Shown here: one piece after another, positions 1-9,205 of the stretch
Layout of the letters: each line of letters starts with the position of its first letter
How positions within the stretch are numbered: position 1 is the first letter of the stretch
NCBI RefSeq assembly: GCF_016863555.1
Contig: NZ_BOPC01000032.1
Location: 1 to 64,000 of the forward strand
Direction: 5' to 3'
Length of the DNA stretch: 64,000 bases
Source of the DNA: Micromonospora qiuiae
GTDB taxonomy: Bacteria; Actinomycetota; Actinomycetes; Mycobacteriales; Micromonosporaceae
Notes under the pieces: generated by a model
The model's database searches: none
Told to the model about the DNA's origin: nothing
What the model saw: only the letters and a program-made list of their open reading frames with translations
Position numbers and translations under genes: made by a program

Positions 1-162
1 CCTATTGCCGGCCGGTCGCTCTAAAGAAACTCGCGAAAGGAATTACACATTTGGTTGCCCTGTTTGACGTTTTCCCCGGTCAAGGTGGCAAGGCGGAAAT
101 TTGATCAAGTGATCCATTGTTTGTGTGCCGAGGGTTGGCAAAATGGTGATAGGAGGCGCTCA

Positions 163-565
163 GTGTCCGACACGGACGGATCGGCCCTGCTGAGGCGAAG
201 AACCGGCCGCAAGGTGGCGGCGCTGTGTAAGGAAGCCGGGATGAGCCGAGAGGAAGGCGGCTGAGCTTCTGCAACGCAGCCCCGCGACGATTCATTGCAT
301 CGAAGCCGGCGATCATCGGGTAAAGTTCCGCGACATCGAGGTCAAGGCGATGTGCGAGCTGTACGACACCAGCCCCGACGACCGCGCCGAGCTGCTCGGC
401 CTCGCCGCGGAGACCGGCAGCCGCGGCGCCAGCGCCGCACGGACTAATCAAGCGGGGGCATGGCGGCGACGATTCGTTCCGCCACGCGTCGCCGCTGCGC
501 CGTGCACCGGTGCACCGGAAGTCGCTGCGCGGGCTCGGCCTGAAAGCATCGCGTCGATGCCTTGA
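163..565 (+). pseudogene. Decayed XRE-family HTH (DUF5753-type) regulator
   Basis: A GTG at 163 follows an AGGAGG at 151-156 and opens a reading frame typical of the N-terminal HTH of actinobacterial DUF5753 regulators (GRKVAALCKEAGMSREE). The frame hits TGA at 262. Removing one G at about 256-257 restores a continuous HTH (EEAAELLQRSPATIHCIEAGD, then VKFRDIEVKAMCELYDTSPDDRAELLGLA). Homology stops near position 430, and the remaining codons to the stop at 563 look random. The roughly 200-residue DUF5753 ligand domain is absent, so the gene is both frameshifted and truncated. An intact relative is present at 44640-45521. Bases 1-162 upstream show nothing else recognisable. Confidence 0.6.
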
Positions 566-634
566 CAGCGTGGAGTCGTCGGTCAACACTTCGACCCAAG
601 CCCGGAACAGCGATCAACGCCGATATGGCCGTCG

Positions 635-651
635 GTGACGTTAACGCTCAC
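635..651. promoter_or_regulatory. Candidate operator upstream of GH43 gene
   Basis: The 17-bp segment is nearly palindromic: GTGA-CGTTAACG-CTCAC, with a perfect CGTTAACG core. It lies 38 bp upstream of the GH43 start at 689. The CG core and TTAAC half-sites resemble LacI-family operators found near actinobacterial carbohydrate genes, and a related site precedes the other GH43 gene (16388-16401). Function is inferred from position and symmetry only. Confidence 0.35.
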
Positions 652-688
652 AAAGCCTGCCCGTGCCGCGGCGGTAAGGAGAGCCTGG

Positions 689-2197
689 ATGTCGAGAGTC
701 ACCGCCAGGGTGAGCGCTCTGCTCGCCGCGATCTGCCTGCTGTTGCTGCCCGCCGCGCAGGCGTCCCGGGCCGAGGCCGCTGCGCAGGCGTCCCGGGCCG
801 AGGCCGCTGCGCAGGCGTCCCGGGCCGAGGCCGCCGCGCTGGACCCGTTCACCGGTTATCTGTTGGCCCACTTCACCGGGGAGTCGGCCAACGGCGAGCA
901 GATCTACCTCGCGCACAGCCGCGACGGGCTGACCTGGCGGGATCTGAACAACGGCTCGCCCGTGCTGCTCTCCACGCTCGGCACCCGCGGCGTCCGTGAC
1001 CCGGCCCTGGTCCGCTCGCCCGCCGGCGACCGGTACTGGATCGTCGCCACCGACCTGCGCATCGCCAGCGGCACCTCGTGGAGCGACGCGGTGAACCGGG
1101 GCAGCACCTCGCTGGTCGTGTGGGAGTCCCGTGACCTGGTGAACTGGTCCGCTCCCTGGCTGATCAACGTGGCCGGCGCGATCCCGGGTGCCGGCAACGC
1201 CTGGGCGCCGGAGGCCATCTACAATTCGGCGACCGGCGACTACGTCGTCTACTGGGCGACGAACTCGCCGCGCAACGGCGTCACCAAGAACCGGATCTGG
1301 TACGTGCGGACCGCTGACTTCCGCACCTTCACCGCCCCGCAGTTGTTCATCGACCGCCCCGGCAGCCAGGGCATCATCGACACCCAGATCATCGAGGTGC
1401 CGAACAGTGTCGGCGGCTACCGCTACTACCGGGCCTCGGCCGACGGGCACATCCCGATCGAGGCCAGCAACTCGATCCTCGGGTCCTGGACAAGCCTGGG
1501 GAACCTGTCGCACCTGGGCATCTCCAACGGCACGGGCGGCGGCAACGTGGTCGAGGGGCCGATGTGGATGCAGTTCAACGGCCGCAACGAGTGGGCGCTC
1601 TACCTCGACCAGTTCGCCACCGGCCGCGGCTACATGCCGATCACGTCGACGAACCTGGGCAGCGTCACCAACTTCCGGACCCGCACGGACTACAACATGG
1701 GCGCCAGCCGCAAACGGCACGGCTCGATCCTGAACCTGACCGCGGCCGAGGAGAGTCGGGTGCTCGCCCGCTGGCCCTCCACCACCACCGTCAACCGGAT
1801 CCAGGCGTACACCCACCAGGACCGGTACGTGCGGCACGCCAACTTCGACGTACGCATCGACGCCAACGTCAACCCCGCCCAGGACGCCCAGTTCCGGGTG
1901 GTGCCCGGCCTGGCCAACAACTCCGGGTACGTGTCGTTCGAGTCCGTCAACTACCCGGGCTACTACCTGCGGCACTACGGGTTCGATTTCGTGCTGGCGG
2001 CCAACGACGGCAACTCCATCTTCGCCGCCGACGCCACCTTCCGGCAGGTCGCCGGGTTGGGCAACGCGGCCTGGTCGTCGTTCCAGTCGTACAACTATCC
2101 CGATCGCTACATCCGGCACTACGACTACCTGCTCCGCCTCGACCCGATCGGCGACACCCAGGCACGCAACGACGCGACGTTCCGCCTCACCTCGTAA
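689..2197 (+). CDS. Secreted GH43-type glycoside hydrolase with C-terminal AbfB (CBM42) domain
   Basis: Predicted 502-residue exported hydrolase acting on arabinose-containing plant polysaccharides. The ATG at 689 is preferred over the upstream in-frame ATG at 635 because AAGGAG sits at 677-682 and the protein then opens with a good signal peptide (MSRVTARVSALLAAICLLLLP). The catalytic part (about residues 50-380) is a GH43-like five-bladed propeller. It has GVRDPALVRS with the likely general-base Asp, the family-typical NAWAPEAIY, IIDTQ, and an acidic EGPMW candidate for the general acid. Residues about 380-500 carry the repeated YxRHxxF/Y pattern of AbfB arabinose-binding beta-trefoils (RYVRHANF, YYLRHYGF, RYIRHYDY). 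It appears to be a single-gene unit with a candidate operator at 635-651. Substrate (arabinan, arabinoxylan) cannot be fixed from sequence alone. Confidence 0.85.
   Translation: MSRVTARVSALLAAICLLLLPAAQASRAEAAAQASRAEAAAQASRAEAAALDPFTGYLLAHFTGESANGEQIYLAHSRDGLTWRDLNNGSPVLLSTLGTRGVRDPALVRSPAGDRYWIVATDLRIASGTSWSDAVNRGSTSLVVWESRDLVNWSAPWLINVAGAIPGAGNAWAPEAIYNSATGDYVVYWATNSPRNGVTKNRIWYVRTADFRTFTAPQLFIDRPGSQGIIDTQIIEVPNSVGGYRYYRASADGHIPIEASNSILGSWTSLGNLSHLGISNGTGGGNVVEGPMWMQFNGRNEWALYLDQFATGRGYMPITSTNLGSVTNFRTRTDYNMGASRKRHGSILNLTAAEESRVLARWPSTTTVNRIQAYTHQDRYVRHANFDVRIDANVNPAQDAQFRVVPGLANNSGYVSFESVNYPGYYLRHYGFDFVLAANDGNSIFAADATFRQVAGLGNAAWSSFQSYNYPDRYIRHYDYLLRLDPIGDTQARNDATFRLTS
752..832 (+). repeat. 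Three tandem copies of a 27-bp unit inside the GH43 coding region
   Basis: Three head-to-tail 27-bp copies (752-778, 779-805, 806-832) encode AAQASRAEA three times at the junction of the signal peptide and mature protein. They are almost identical in DNA, differing only near the end of the last copy, so the expansion is recent. Copy number changes of 27 bp would keep the frame and only lengthen the linker around the cleavage site. Confidence 0.95.
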
Positions 2198-2211
2198 GGC
2201 GGGACGAGCGG

Positions 2212-3213
2212 TCAGGCGGTTCCGACCTCCGCCGCCGGGGAATCACCGTCCGATCGCGCCCGTGGCGCAGCCGACGGGCCACGTCCTGCTGGGCGGCTGT
2301 CGGTCTCACGAATGAGGAAATGCGGGCGGTGCTTGCTCTCGTAGTAGATCCGTCCGATGTATTCGCCGATCACACCGAGCACCATCAGTTGGATTCCGCC
2401 CATCCCGACCACGGCGCTGATCAGCGTCGCGTAGCCGGGCATGTCCACGCCTTCGACCAGCGCGTTGACGATCACCCAGGCGGCGTAGCCGGTGGCCAGC
2501 AGAGTTTGGAGCAGGCCCGCGTACACGGCGAGACGCAGCGGCTTGTTGTTGAACGAGAGCATCCCGTCCAGGGCGTAGTTGACCAGCTTGCCGAAGCTCC
2601 AGGTGCTGGTGCCGGCCTGTCGTGCCTCGTGACGGAACGTCAGCGTGACGGTGCTGAAGCCGACCCAGGAGAACAGCCCCTTGGAGAAACGGTGGTATTC
2701 GGGCAGCGAGAGCAGGGCGTCCACCACCGCCCGCGACAGCAGTCGGAAGTCACCCGCGCCGTCGTGCAACTGGACATCGACCCAGCGGTTGACCGTCCGG
2801 TAGAACAGGCGGGCCGGAAGCCGGCGGAGCGCCGGCTCGCCCTGCCGGTCGCGGCACGCGACAACCTGGTCGTAGCCCTGCTTGTGCAGCGCGACCATCT
2901 GAGGCAGCAGGTGGGGCGGATGTTGCAGGTCGGCGTCGAGCAGGACGACCGCGTCCCCGTCCGCGCGTTGCAGGCCCGCGAGCATCGCCGCCTCTTTACC
3001 GAAGTTGCGGCTGAATGACACGTACCGAACAGCCGGGTCACGGGTGGCGAGGTCACGCAGGGCCGCGAGGGTCCGGTCGGTGCTGCCGTCGTCCACGAAG
3101 AGGATCTCCACCTCGTCGTCGGGCAGCGCCGCAGCGGCGGCGGTCACCGCCGCGTGGAGTGGATCGATGGACGATTCCTCGTTGTAGCACGGCACCACTA
3201 TCGACAGCCGCAC
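2212..3213 (-). CDS. Family 2 glycosyltransferase with C-terminal membrane segments (DPM1/GtrB-like)
   Basis: A 333-residue enzyme expected to transfer a sugar from a nucleotide donor to polyprenyl phosphate at the inner face of the membrane. The GT-A fold starts at once (RLSIVVPCYNEE), followed by VDDGSTD, RNFGKEAAM, the DADLQHPP metal-binding DxD and RHEARQAGTSTWSFGKL. Two hydrophobic segments near the C terminus (about 235-300) match the DPM1/GtrB layout. GTG at 3213 is chosen over the ATG at 3300 because GGAG lies just upstream and the GT2 domain begins at residue 2. The neighbouring polytopic protein at 3278-5185, 64 bp upstream on the same strand, could use the polyprenyl-linked sugar as donor, as in GtrB-GtrC style pairs. 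That link is inferred. Confidence 0.88.
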   Translation of the reverse strand: MRLSIVVPCYNEESSIDPLHAAVTAAAAALPDDEVEILFVDDGSTDRTLAALRDLATRDPAVRYVSFSRNFGKEAAMLAGLQRADGDAVVLLDADLQHPPHLLPQMVALHKQGYDQVVACRDRQGEPALRRLPARLFYRTVNRWVDVQLHDGAGDFRLLSRAVVDALLSLPEYHRFSKGLFSWVGFSTVTLTFRHEARQAGTSTWSFGKLVNYALDGMLSFNNKPLRLAVYAGLLQTLLATGYAAWVIVNALVEGVDMPGYATLISAVVGMGGIQLMVLGVIGEYIGRIYYESKHRPHFLIRETDSRPAGRGPSAAPRARSDGDSPAAEVGTA

Positions 3214-3277
3214 CGTCTGCTCCAATCTGCCATGTCCGCCAGGCCGTTGCCACTGGCGCGGGCGAGTGAACCGGGGG

Positions 3278-5185
3278 TCAGCGCGGCTGCTCGCCGTCAC
3301 CCGGGTCGAGGTGGTAGATGAGCACCCCGTGCACCTCCTCGCGAGTGATGCCGAGGCCGTCCACCGGTCGGGTGGCGACGCCGTCCCAGGGTGTGCCGGC
3401 GAGCCGATCCGGCATCACGACCACCGACCGGATGCCGGTCTGCCGGAGGAACTCGATGCTGCCCGGGTCGGGGAACGACATGCTCATCGAGCGGATCTGC
3501 TCCTGCCGATCTGGCACGAACGCGGCGAGACCGTTGGCGATGCGGGGGAACCCGTCGGTGGACCAGAGCATGACATGAAGTTCGCCCAGACCATCGCTGG
3601 GCAGCACCAGCAGCGGCTCGGCCGCCGACCGGAGCGCTGCCGGCGCTGGCGGCACGGCGGGGTGTGGTGTCCGGTTGACGCCTTCGACGAGAACCAGCAG
3701 CAGGGGCAGCAGGAGAGCGACGCGCCCGGCCAGTCGCGGCCACGCCGGTCGCGGACGTGGCGTCCTCGGCGGGGCGGTTTCCGCGGCTTGACTCCCAGTC
3801 GCGTCGAGCGGTGTGGCCCTGCGGGAGAGTTCGCTGCCGAACTGGGTGATCGCGCCCGCCGCGAGAATGGCGAGCAGCAGACTCGTCCACACCATCATCC
3901 GTCCCGGGGTGCGGAGCGCATCCCAGCCGGGGAGCAGTCGCGACAGGGTCAGGTACCCCGGGTCGCCCCGATCGCCGAGATTGCTGCCCAGCCCGAGAGC
4001 CCCGGTGATCAACACACCGAGCCCGAGCAGGACGCGGTGCCGAACCCGGAACACCGAATAGCTCAGCCCGACAGCGGCCAGCACGATCAACGTGACACCC
4101 GGCAGCAGCGCCATCTCCGGTGGCCAGGACAACTCCGCGCGGCCGGCCTCGTGATAGTCACCCCACAGCCACGAGTCGGCGGGCGCGACGAAGTATCCCC
4201 GCAGCGGTGGGGAGAACCACTCGGTCCAGGTCAGGTCGCGGCGAGCCTGCGGATTCAGCTTGACCACCTGCAGGAAGGTGGTCGCGAGCCACAGGCAGAC
4301 GCCACCGAAGACGGCACCACCGATCAGGTTGGCCAGCACCACCCGGCGGCCCAGCACCCACCGGCCGTTGCGCCACCGGGACCAGGCGAGGCCCGCGGCC
4401 ACCACCAGCCCGGTGCCGGCGAGGAAGTACACCAGCGGCAGACCGATCCCGAAGCCGAGACTCACCTGCCACGCGGCGACCAGCCAACCGGCGACGATCC
4501 ACCCGGGGCGGTGCAGCGCCGGTCGGTGACCGTGGCGCAGGGACCAGCCGTGGCCACGGGCCAGCATCGCCAGGCACAGCGCGATGCCGCCGATGGAGAG
4601 GATGTTCAGGTGACCGCTGTGGGCGAGCCGCCACGGCGCGAAGGCCCAGGCGACGCCCGCGACCGCCGCCGCCGTCCGGCCACTGCCCAACTGGCGGACC
4701 AGGGCGTACGCCCCGACGAAGGCGAGTGCGTGGGCCAGGACGTACAGCAGGTTGTAGCGGAACACGGCCGCCTCGACGCCATGACCGAGCAGACCGGCGG
4801 GGGCGTAGCCGAGCAGTGTGTCGCTGTAGACGTAGGTGTACGACTCCGGGAAGAACGTGTTGGAGTGCCAGAGCGCGAGCGGATCGGTGAGCAGGGCGTG
4901 CCCGGCCCAGGCGACCTGCCATGCCTGCAGGGTGGGATCGCCGATGTCGCCCGGAATCGTCGTCCAGGGATGCCTCAGGGTCGGCCAGGTGAGGAGCACG
5001 GCCAGCGCCACGCCGGCGAATGTCGCCACCACCCACTCGTGGCGCAGCAGGCCCCACGCCCTCCGGCCGACCGTCGCCAGCCGGCCCGGTTCACCACCGG
5101 GCCGGGGTGGCGGGTCCGCCTGATTCGGGCCGGACTGATCGCCACCGGAAGAGGTTCCGAGAAGCTTTCGACGTATCGCCTGCAC
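3278..5185 (-). CDS. Polytopic membrane protein, probable GT-C-type glycosyltransferase
   Basis: A 635-residue integral membrane protein with roughly ten hydrophobic segments, beginning after a proline-rich cytosolic lead of about 45 residues. After the first membrane helix comes an acidic outer loop (TIPGDIGDPTLQAWQVAW), the position where GT-C enzymes carry their catalytic Asp. The C-terminal 150 residues form a soluble outer domain (LPSDGLGELHVMLWSTDGFPRI). It starts at GTG 5185 with GGGGGA a few bases upstream. It is upstream of and co-directional with the GT2 gene, which suggests lipid-linked sugar transfer to a cell-surface polymer or protein. The family was not recognised precisely, and the glycosyltransferase assignment rests on topology, the acidic loop and the neighbour. 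Confidence 0.75.
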   Translation of the reverse strand: MQAIRRKLLGTSSGGDQSGPNQADPPPRPGGEPGRLATVGRRAWGLLRHEWVVATFAGVALAVLLTWPTLRHPWTTIPGDIGDPTLQAWQVAWAGHALLTDPLALWHSNTFFPESYTYVYSDTLLGYAPAGLLGHGVEAAVFRYNLLYVLAHALAFVGAYALVRQLGSGRTAAAVAGVAWAFAPWRLAHSGHLNILSIGGIALCLAMLARGHGWSLRHGHRPALHRPGWIVAGWLVAAWQVSLGFGIGLPLVYFLAGTGLVVAAGLAWSRWRNGRWVLGRRVVLANLIGGAVFGGVCLWLATTFLQVVKLNPQARRDLTWTEWFSPPLRGYFVAPADSWLWGDYHEAGRAELSWPPEMALLPGVTLIVLAAVGLSYSVFRVRHRVLLGLGVLITGALGLGSNLGDRGDPGYLTLSRLLPGWDALRTPGRMMVWTSLLLAILAAGAITQFGSELSRRATPLDATGSQAAETAPPRTPRPRPAWPRLAGRVALLLPLLLVLVEGVNRTPHPAVPPAPAALRSAAEPLLVLPSDGLGELHVMLWSTDGFPRIANGLAAFVPDRQEQIRSMSMSFPDPGSIEFLRQTGIRSVVVMPDRLAGTPWDGVATRPVDGLGITREEVHGVLIYHLDPGDGEQPR

Positions 5186-5216
5186 GTGTCCCCCTGTCGA
5201 TGACCGGCGCCGCGCC

Positions 5217-6842
5217 CTAGCGTCGCATCCGTGAAGGGTTAGCGCTAGATCGATGACTGGCGAAACGCCGGTACACCGGGGCCAGCCGCCTGTGCAGTTG
5301 CCGGTAGACGTCGAAGATCTCGTCGTACGTGGCCTGATGGGCGGGGTTCGGCGCGAAGACCCGATCGGTACGCATCAGGCCGGGGACGTCGGCGAAGGTG
5401 AGCAGCCCGGCGCCGACCGCGCCGATCCAGCCCGCGCCTCGGGCGTTGACGGCGAGGGGCTGGGCGTCGCGTCGGATCTCGACGCCGAGCACGTCGGCGA
5501 AGATCTGGCACCAGGAGTCCGACAGCGCGCCGCCGCCGGTGATGGCCAGCGAGGTGACCGGTGCGCCGAGGAACCGGTCCACCGCGCCGGCCAGCCAGCG
5601 GGTGTTCAGCGCGACCCCCTCGAAGACCGCCCGCAGCAGGTCCGAGCGGGTGGTGTCGAGGGAGATGTTGAAGAAGCCGGCGCGCAGGTTCGCGTCGTCC
5701 ACCGGGGCTCGCTCGCCGTACAGCCAGGGGGTGTAGAGCACGCCGCCCGCGCCCGGCGGCACGGTCGGGATGATCGTGTCGAACGCGTCGAAGATGGATC
5801 CCTCGTCGCGGCTGACGTGGCCGGCGCCGAGCAGCGGGTCGTCGTACTCGACGATTTTGTCGCGGAGCCAGGTGAGGTTGGCGCCGGCGGTGGCCTGGAG
5901 GGCGGTCATCAGGTAGCGGTCGCTGATGGCGCAGGGCACCGAGGCGATGCCGGCAAAGATGTCGGTCTTCTTTCGTGGCACGTGGGCCGCGATCCACGAG
6001 GAGGTACCGACGTATAGGTGCGGTTCGTTGTCGCCGGTGGTGCCGGCGCCGATGGCCGCCGCGGTGTTGTCGATCGCCCCGGCGACGACCCGGACCGACG
6101 CCGGCAGCCCCAGGTGCGCGGCGGCGGCCGGGGTCAGCGTGCCGATCACGTCGGTGCAGGCGACGATCGGCGGCAGCTTGTCGGCGTCGATGCCACAGTC
6201 GGCGACCAGGGTGGGGGAGTAGCGGATGGCACCGGGCCGCCGGTTGTCGGTCACCCACGAGGTCAGGATCGAGTCGACGGTGGCCACCGTCCGCCCGGTC
6301 AGCTTGAGGTTGATCCAGTCGAGCACGTTGAGGAACGCCGCGGTGCGCGCGTACACCTGCGGCATGCTGTCGCGGACCAGCAGCATGTGGGCGGCCGGGT
6401 CCTTGCCGGTGGGCGACGGCATCCCGCCGGTGAGCCGCAGCCAGCGCGCGACCCGGCGCAGCGACATTCCCCGGTACGCGGGGAAGCCGCCGAACTGTCG
6501 CCGCAGGTGCTCCGCGCCGCGCATGTCGAGCCAGCTGATGCACGCGGTCAAAGGTTGCCCGGCGTCGTCCACCGCGATGGTCCCTTCGCCCTGGGTGGAG
6601 GCGCACACCGTGCCGACCGCGCGCAGCTGTTCGGGGTGGGTGCGGCCCAGTTCGGCGGTGACCTCGCCGAGCGCCGTCCACCAGGCCAGCGGATCCTGTT
6701 CGGCACCGCCGCCGGGCAGTACCCGCAGCGGGACCGGCCGCTCGGCCCAGCCGGTGACCGTGCCGTCGGCGGCGACCAGGGCCGCCTTCATCGCCGAGGT
6801 GCCCAGGTCGATCGCGAGCACCTGCGGCGGGCTGGCGGCCAC
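5217..6842 (-). CDS. FGGY-family carbohydrate kinase (xylulokinase-like)
   Basis: A 541-residue sugar kinase that should phosphorylate a pentose, pentulose or related polyol in the cytoplasm. The N-terminal ASKHA phosphate-1 motif is clear (VLAIDLGTSAMKAALVAADG), and the middle has CISWLDMRG and GKDPAAHMLLVRD. The second half holds GAIDNTAAAIGAGTTGDN, YVGTSSW, GGVLYTPWLYGERAP and the adenosine motif ITGGGALSDSWCQIFADVLGV. Length is normal for the family. GTG 6842 lies 4 bp from the stop of the upstream aldolase-aminotransferase gene, so the two are almost certainly one operon. The partner suggests that the phosphorylated product is an aldolase substrate. Xylulokinase is the nearest recognisable subfamily, but substrate is not assigned. 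Confidence 0.88.
   Translation of the reverse strand: MAASPPQVLAIDLGTSAMKAALVAADGTVTGWAERPVPLRVLPGGGAEQDPLAWWTALGEVTAELGRTHPEQLRAVGTVCASTQGEGTIAVDDAGQPLTACISWLDMRGAEHLRRQFGGFPAYRGMSLRRVARWLRLTGGMPSPTGKDPAAHMLLVRDSMPQVYARTAAFLNVLDWINLKLTGRTVATVDSILTSWVTDNRRPGAIRYSPTLVADCGIDADKLPPIVACTDVIGTLTPAAAAHLGLPASVRVVAGAIDNTAAAIGAGTTGDNEPHLYVGTSSWIAAHVPRKKTDIFAGIASVPCAISDRYLMTALQATAGANLTWLRDKIVEYDDPLLGAGHVSRDEGSIFDAFDTIIPTVPPGAGGVLYTPWLYGERAPVDDANLRAGFFNISLDTTRSDLLRAVFEGVALNTRWLAGAVDRFLGAPVTSLAITGGGALSDSWCQIFADVLGVEIRRDAQPLAVNARGAGWIGAVGAGLLTFADVPGLMRTDRVFAPNPAHQATYDEIFDVYRQLHRRLAPVYRRFASHRSSANPSRMRR
5239..5248. promoter_or_regulatory. Weak candidate LacI-type operator
   Basis: TTAGCGCTAG contains the perfect palindrome TAGCGCTA, the centre of many actinobacterial LacI-family operators (TTAGCGCTAA). 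It overlaps the last codons of the FGGY kinase and lies about 55 bp upstream of the membrane-protein start at 5185. An 8-bp palindrome can arise by chance, so this is tentative. Confidence 0.22.
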
Positions 6843-6846
6843 CGGC

Positions 6847-9093
6847 TCAGACCCCTTCGACCAGCGCGAAGACCCGGTCGAACCGGGCGAGCGCGTCGTC
6901 GATGACCTGATCGGTGTCGGCCATCGAGGTGTACATCCGCGAACCGGCCAGGGTGATGATGCCGTGCGCGGTGTAGGCGGCCCCCATCTGCTCCATCAGC
7001 CGCTTGCGGGCCTTGTTCTCCTTCAGCAGCTTCACCGGGTTGCGCATGTCCAACAGCATCACGCCGCTGCACTCCAGGTGCACGATCGAGCCCTGGTTGT
7101 ACGCGACGTACGGCAGGCCGTAGGAGTCGATCAGCCGTTGCAGTCCCCGGGTCAGCCGGTCGCCGGCCCGGCCGGCGATGACCGGGGCGTTGGTGCGGGC
7201 CATCTCCTCGATGGCGAAATAGCCCGCCGCGCAGGACAGCGGGTTGGCCGACAGCGTCCCTCCGACCTGGATGTGCGCGCCGCTGCGACCGTCCAACCCG
7301 GAACCGAAGACCGCCATCACGTCGGCCCGGCCGCCGACGCCACCGGCCATCGGATAGCCGCCGGAGACCGCCTTGCCCAGCACCGTCAGGTCGGGGGTGA
7401 CGCCGAAGTAGCCGGCCGCCCCGCCCAGGCCGAGACGGAAACCGGTGACCACCTCGTCGAAGATCAGCAGCGCGCCGAACTCGTCGCACAACTCGCGGAC
7501 CTTGGCGTTGAAGTCGCGTGGCGCCGGTCGGGTGCCGGACTCCGGGCCGACCGGCTCGACGACCACCGCCGCCGTGCCGCCGCGCAGCCGATTCTCGATC
7601 AGCTTGCGCTTGAGCTGCCCGAGGTCGTGCGGGAACGCCTCGCGGGTGCGGGCGGTGGCGCCGAACGGGATGCCCTTGGCGTTCATCCGGTACGTGCCGG
7701 GCACCCGCAGCCCGTACACCATCGTGTCGGACCAGCCGTGGTAGGCGCCGCCGACCTTGATCACCATCTTCTTGCCGGTGAAGGCGCGGGCGCCGCGTAC
7801 CGCCGCCATCACCGCCTCCGTGCCGGATCCGAGCGACCGGTACATCTCCACGTGCGGCATGAACCGGTGGATGATCTCGGCGAGTTTGAGTTCGTACTCG
7901 TGGAACAGGCCGGTCACCGGGCCACTGGCGCGGACCACCTCGGCGACCTGTTCGTTGACCGGGCCGTAGTTGCTGCCCAGGATCGTCGGCCCGCCGGCCT
8001 GGAGAAAGTCGATGTAGGTGTTGCCGTCCCGGTCGACCAGGTGCGCCCCCTCGGCCCGGTCGACGGCGAGCGGGAAGGGATAGTTGAAGGCCAGATTGTG
8101 CTGCACCCCGCCGGGAATGCGCCGCTTGGCCCGGTCGGTGATCTCTCTGCTGGCCCGGCAGCTGGTGTCGAAGTAGTTCAGCACGTCGAGCAGCGCGTCG
8201 TGGCGCAGCCCGCGCACCGGCTGGGCGGTCAGCGCCTTCAGCCGGCGCATCACGTCGTCGACGTCCGGGTACTCGCTGATCGCGTACCCGAGTCGGGCCG
8301 CTTCGGCGCCCGGGGCCTCGTCCGGTTCGGGCTGCGGCGCCTCGGCTGCGACGGCGGCGTCCACACTGGGCAGCTCCTCGTCGGCCGGCACCCGCACCGG
8401 CTCGACGGCCTCGGTGATCTGCGCGGCGATGCGCTTCTCGTCGGCCCGCAGCTTGCCGAAGGCGATCTCGCGGATCGCGGTCGGGATGGTGTGCACCTTG
8501 CCCGCCTCGCTGGTCAGCGCCAGCAGGTACGCGATGGAGACCTTCTCCAGCAGCGCCATGTTGAACACCGCCCGGTCCGGGTCGGTGCCCACCGCCACGA
8601 CGCCGTGGTTGGCGAGGATGAACGCGTTGTCCCCGCCGGCCACCTTCTTCTGCACGTTGCGGGCCAGGAACGAGGTGCCCGACGGGGCGTAGTCGATGAT
8701 GGCCACCTCCCGGCCGAGGAAGCGCACCTGCTCGTCGGTGAGCGCCGGGATCGGCTTGCGCAGGAAGGCCAGCGCCGAGGCGTACGGCTGATGGGTGTGC
8801 ACGATGGCGTTGACGTCCGGGCGTTCCCGGTAGATGTTGGCGTGCATCCCGCACTCGATCGACGGCTTCAGGCCGGCACCGGAGTCGTCGGGCACGTGCT
8901 TTCCGTCGAAGTCGACGAGGCAGATGTCCTCGACCCGCATCCGGTCGTAGTCGTAGTTGCTCGGGGTCACCGCGTACAGCCGGTGGCCGGGGACGCGGAC
9001 CGAGACGTTGCCCTCGGTCGCCTTCAGGTAGCCCCGGGCGAGCATCGTCCGGCACATGTCGACGACGTGCTGGCGGGACCGTCGATGCTGCAC
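6847..9093 (-). CDS. Fusion of class II aldolase and class III PLP aminotransferase
   Basis: One 748-residue protein joins two enzymes. Residues 1-230 are a class II (fuculose-1-phosphate/ribulose-5-phosphate type) aldolase or epimerase, with TEGNVSVR, an acidic ECGMH around residue 80, the metal-binding HTH at about 99-101 and NHG near 163. A linker of about 90 residues rich in Glu, Pro and Ala follows. Residues about 320-748 are a class III aminotransferase/aminomutase with RIPGGVQHN, GSGTEAVMAA, GGAYHGW, IFDEVVTGFR and the PLP lysine K574 in VLGKAVSGGYPM. GTG 9093 has GGAGGA at 9101-9106 and is preferred to the ATG at 9141. It is followed 4 bp later by the FGGY kinase gene and is divergent from a PucR/CdaR regulator. 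The pathway is unknown, but kinase, aldolase and aminotransferase together suggest catabolism of an unusual sugar or formation of an amino-sugar. Confidence 0.87.
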   Translation of the reverse strand: MQHRRSRQHVVDMCRTMLARGYLKATEGNVSVRVPGHRLYAVTPSNYDYDRMRVEDICLVDFDGKHVPDDSGAGLKPSIECGMHANIYRERPDVNAIVHTHQPYASALAFLRKPIPALTDEQVRFLGREVAIIDYAPSGTSFLARNVQKKVAGGDNAFILANHGVVAVGTDPDRAVFNMALLEKVSIAYLLALTSEAGKVHTIPTAIREIAFGKLRADEKRIAAQITEAVEPVRVPADEELPSVDAAVAAEAPQPEPDEAPGAEAARLGYAISEYPDVDDVMRRLKALTAQPVRGLRHDALLDVLNYFDTSCRASREITDRAKRRIPGGVQHNLAFNYPFPLAVDRAEGAHLVDRDGNTYIDFLQAGGPTILGSNYGPVNEQVAEVVRASGPVTGLFHEYELKLAEIIHRFMPHVEMYRSLGSGTEAVMAAVRGARAFTGKKMVIKVGGAYHGWSDTMVYGLRVPGTYRMNAKGIPFGATARTREAFPHDLGQLKRKLIENRLRGGTAAVVVEPVGPESGTRPAPRDFNAKVRELCDEFGALLIFDEVVTGFRLGLGGAAGYFGVTPDLTVLGKAVSGGYPMAGGVGGRADVMAVFGSGLDGRSGAHIQVGGTLSANPLSCAAGYFAIEEMARTNAPVIAGRAGDRLTRGLQRLIDSYGLPYVAYNQGSIVHLECSGVMLLDMRNPVKLLKENKARKRLMEQMGAAYTAHGIITLAGSRMYTSMADTDQVIDDALARFDRVFALVEGV

Positions 9094-9205
9094 GGCGCTC
9101 TCCTCCGGTCGGTTCGCCGGTGCGCGGGTGCATCCGGGCATTCATGATCGCCCGGACGACCGCGCCGAAACACCGTCCCGCCGGCAGCGATAATCCGGGC
9201 TGTTC

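Noticed and set aside
752..832. Possible CRISPR-like repeat
   Set aside because: Units are directly adjacent with no spacers and lie within a coding sequence.
6226..9147. A 973-codon open frame on the plus strand opposite the sugar kinase and aldolase-aminotransferase genes
   Set aside because: It spans two real genes on the minus strand with clear active sites and shows no recognisable family.
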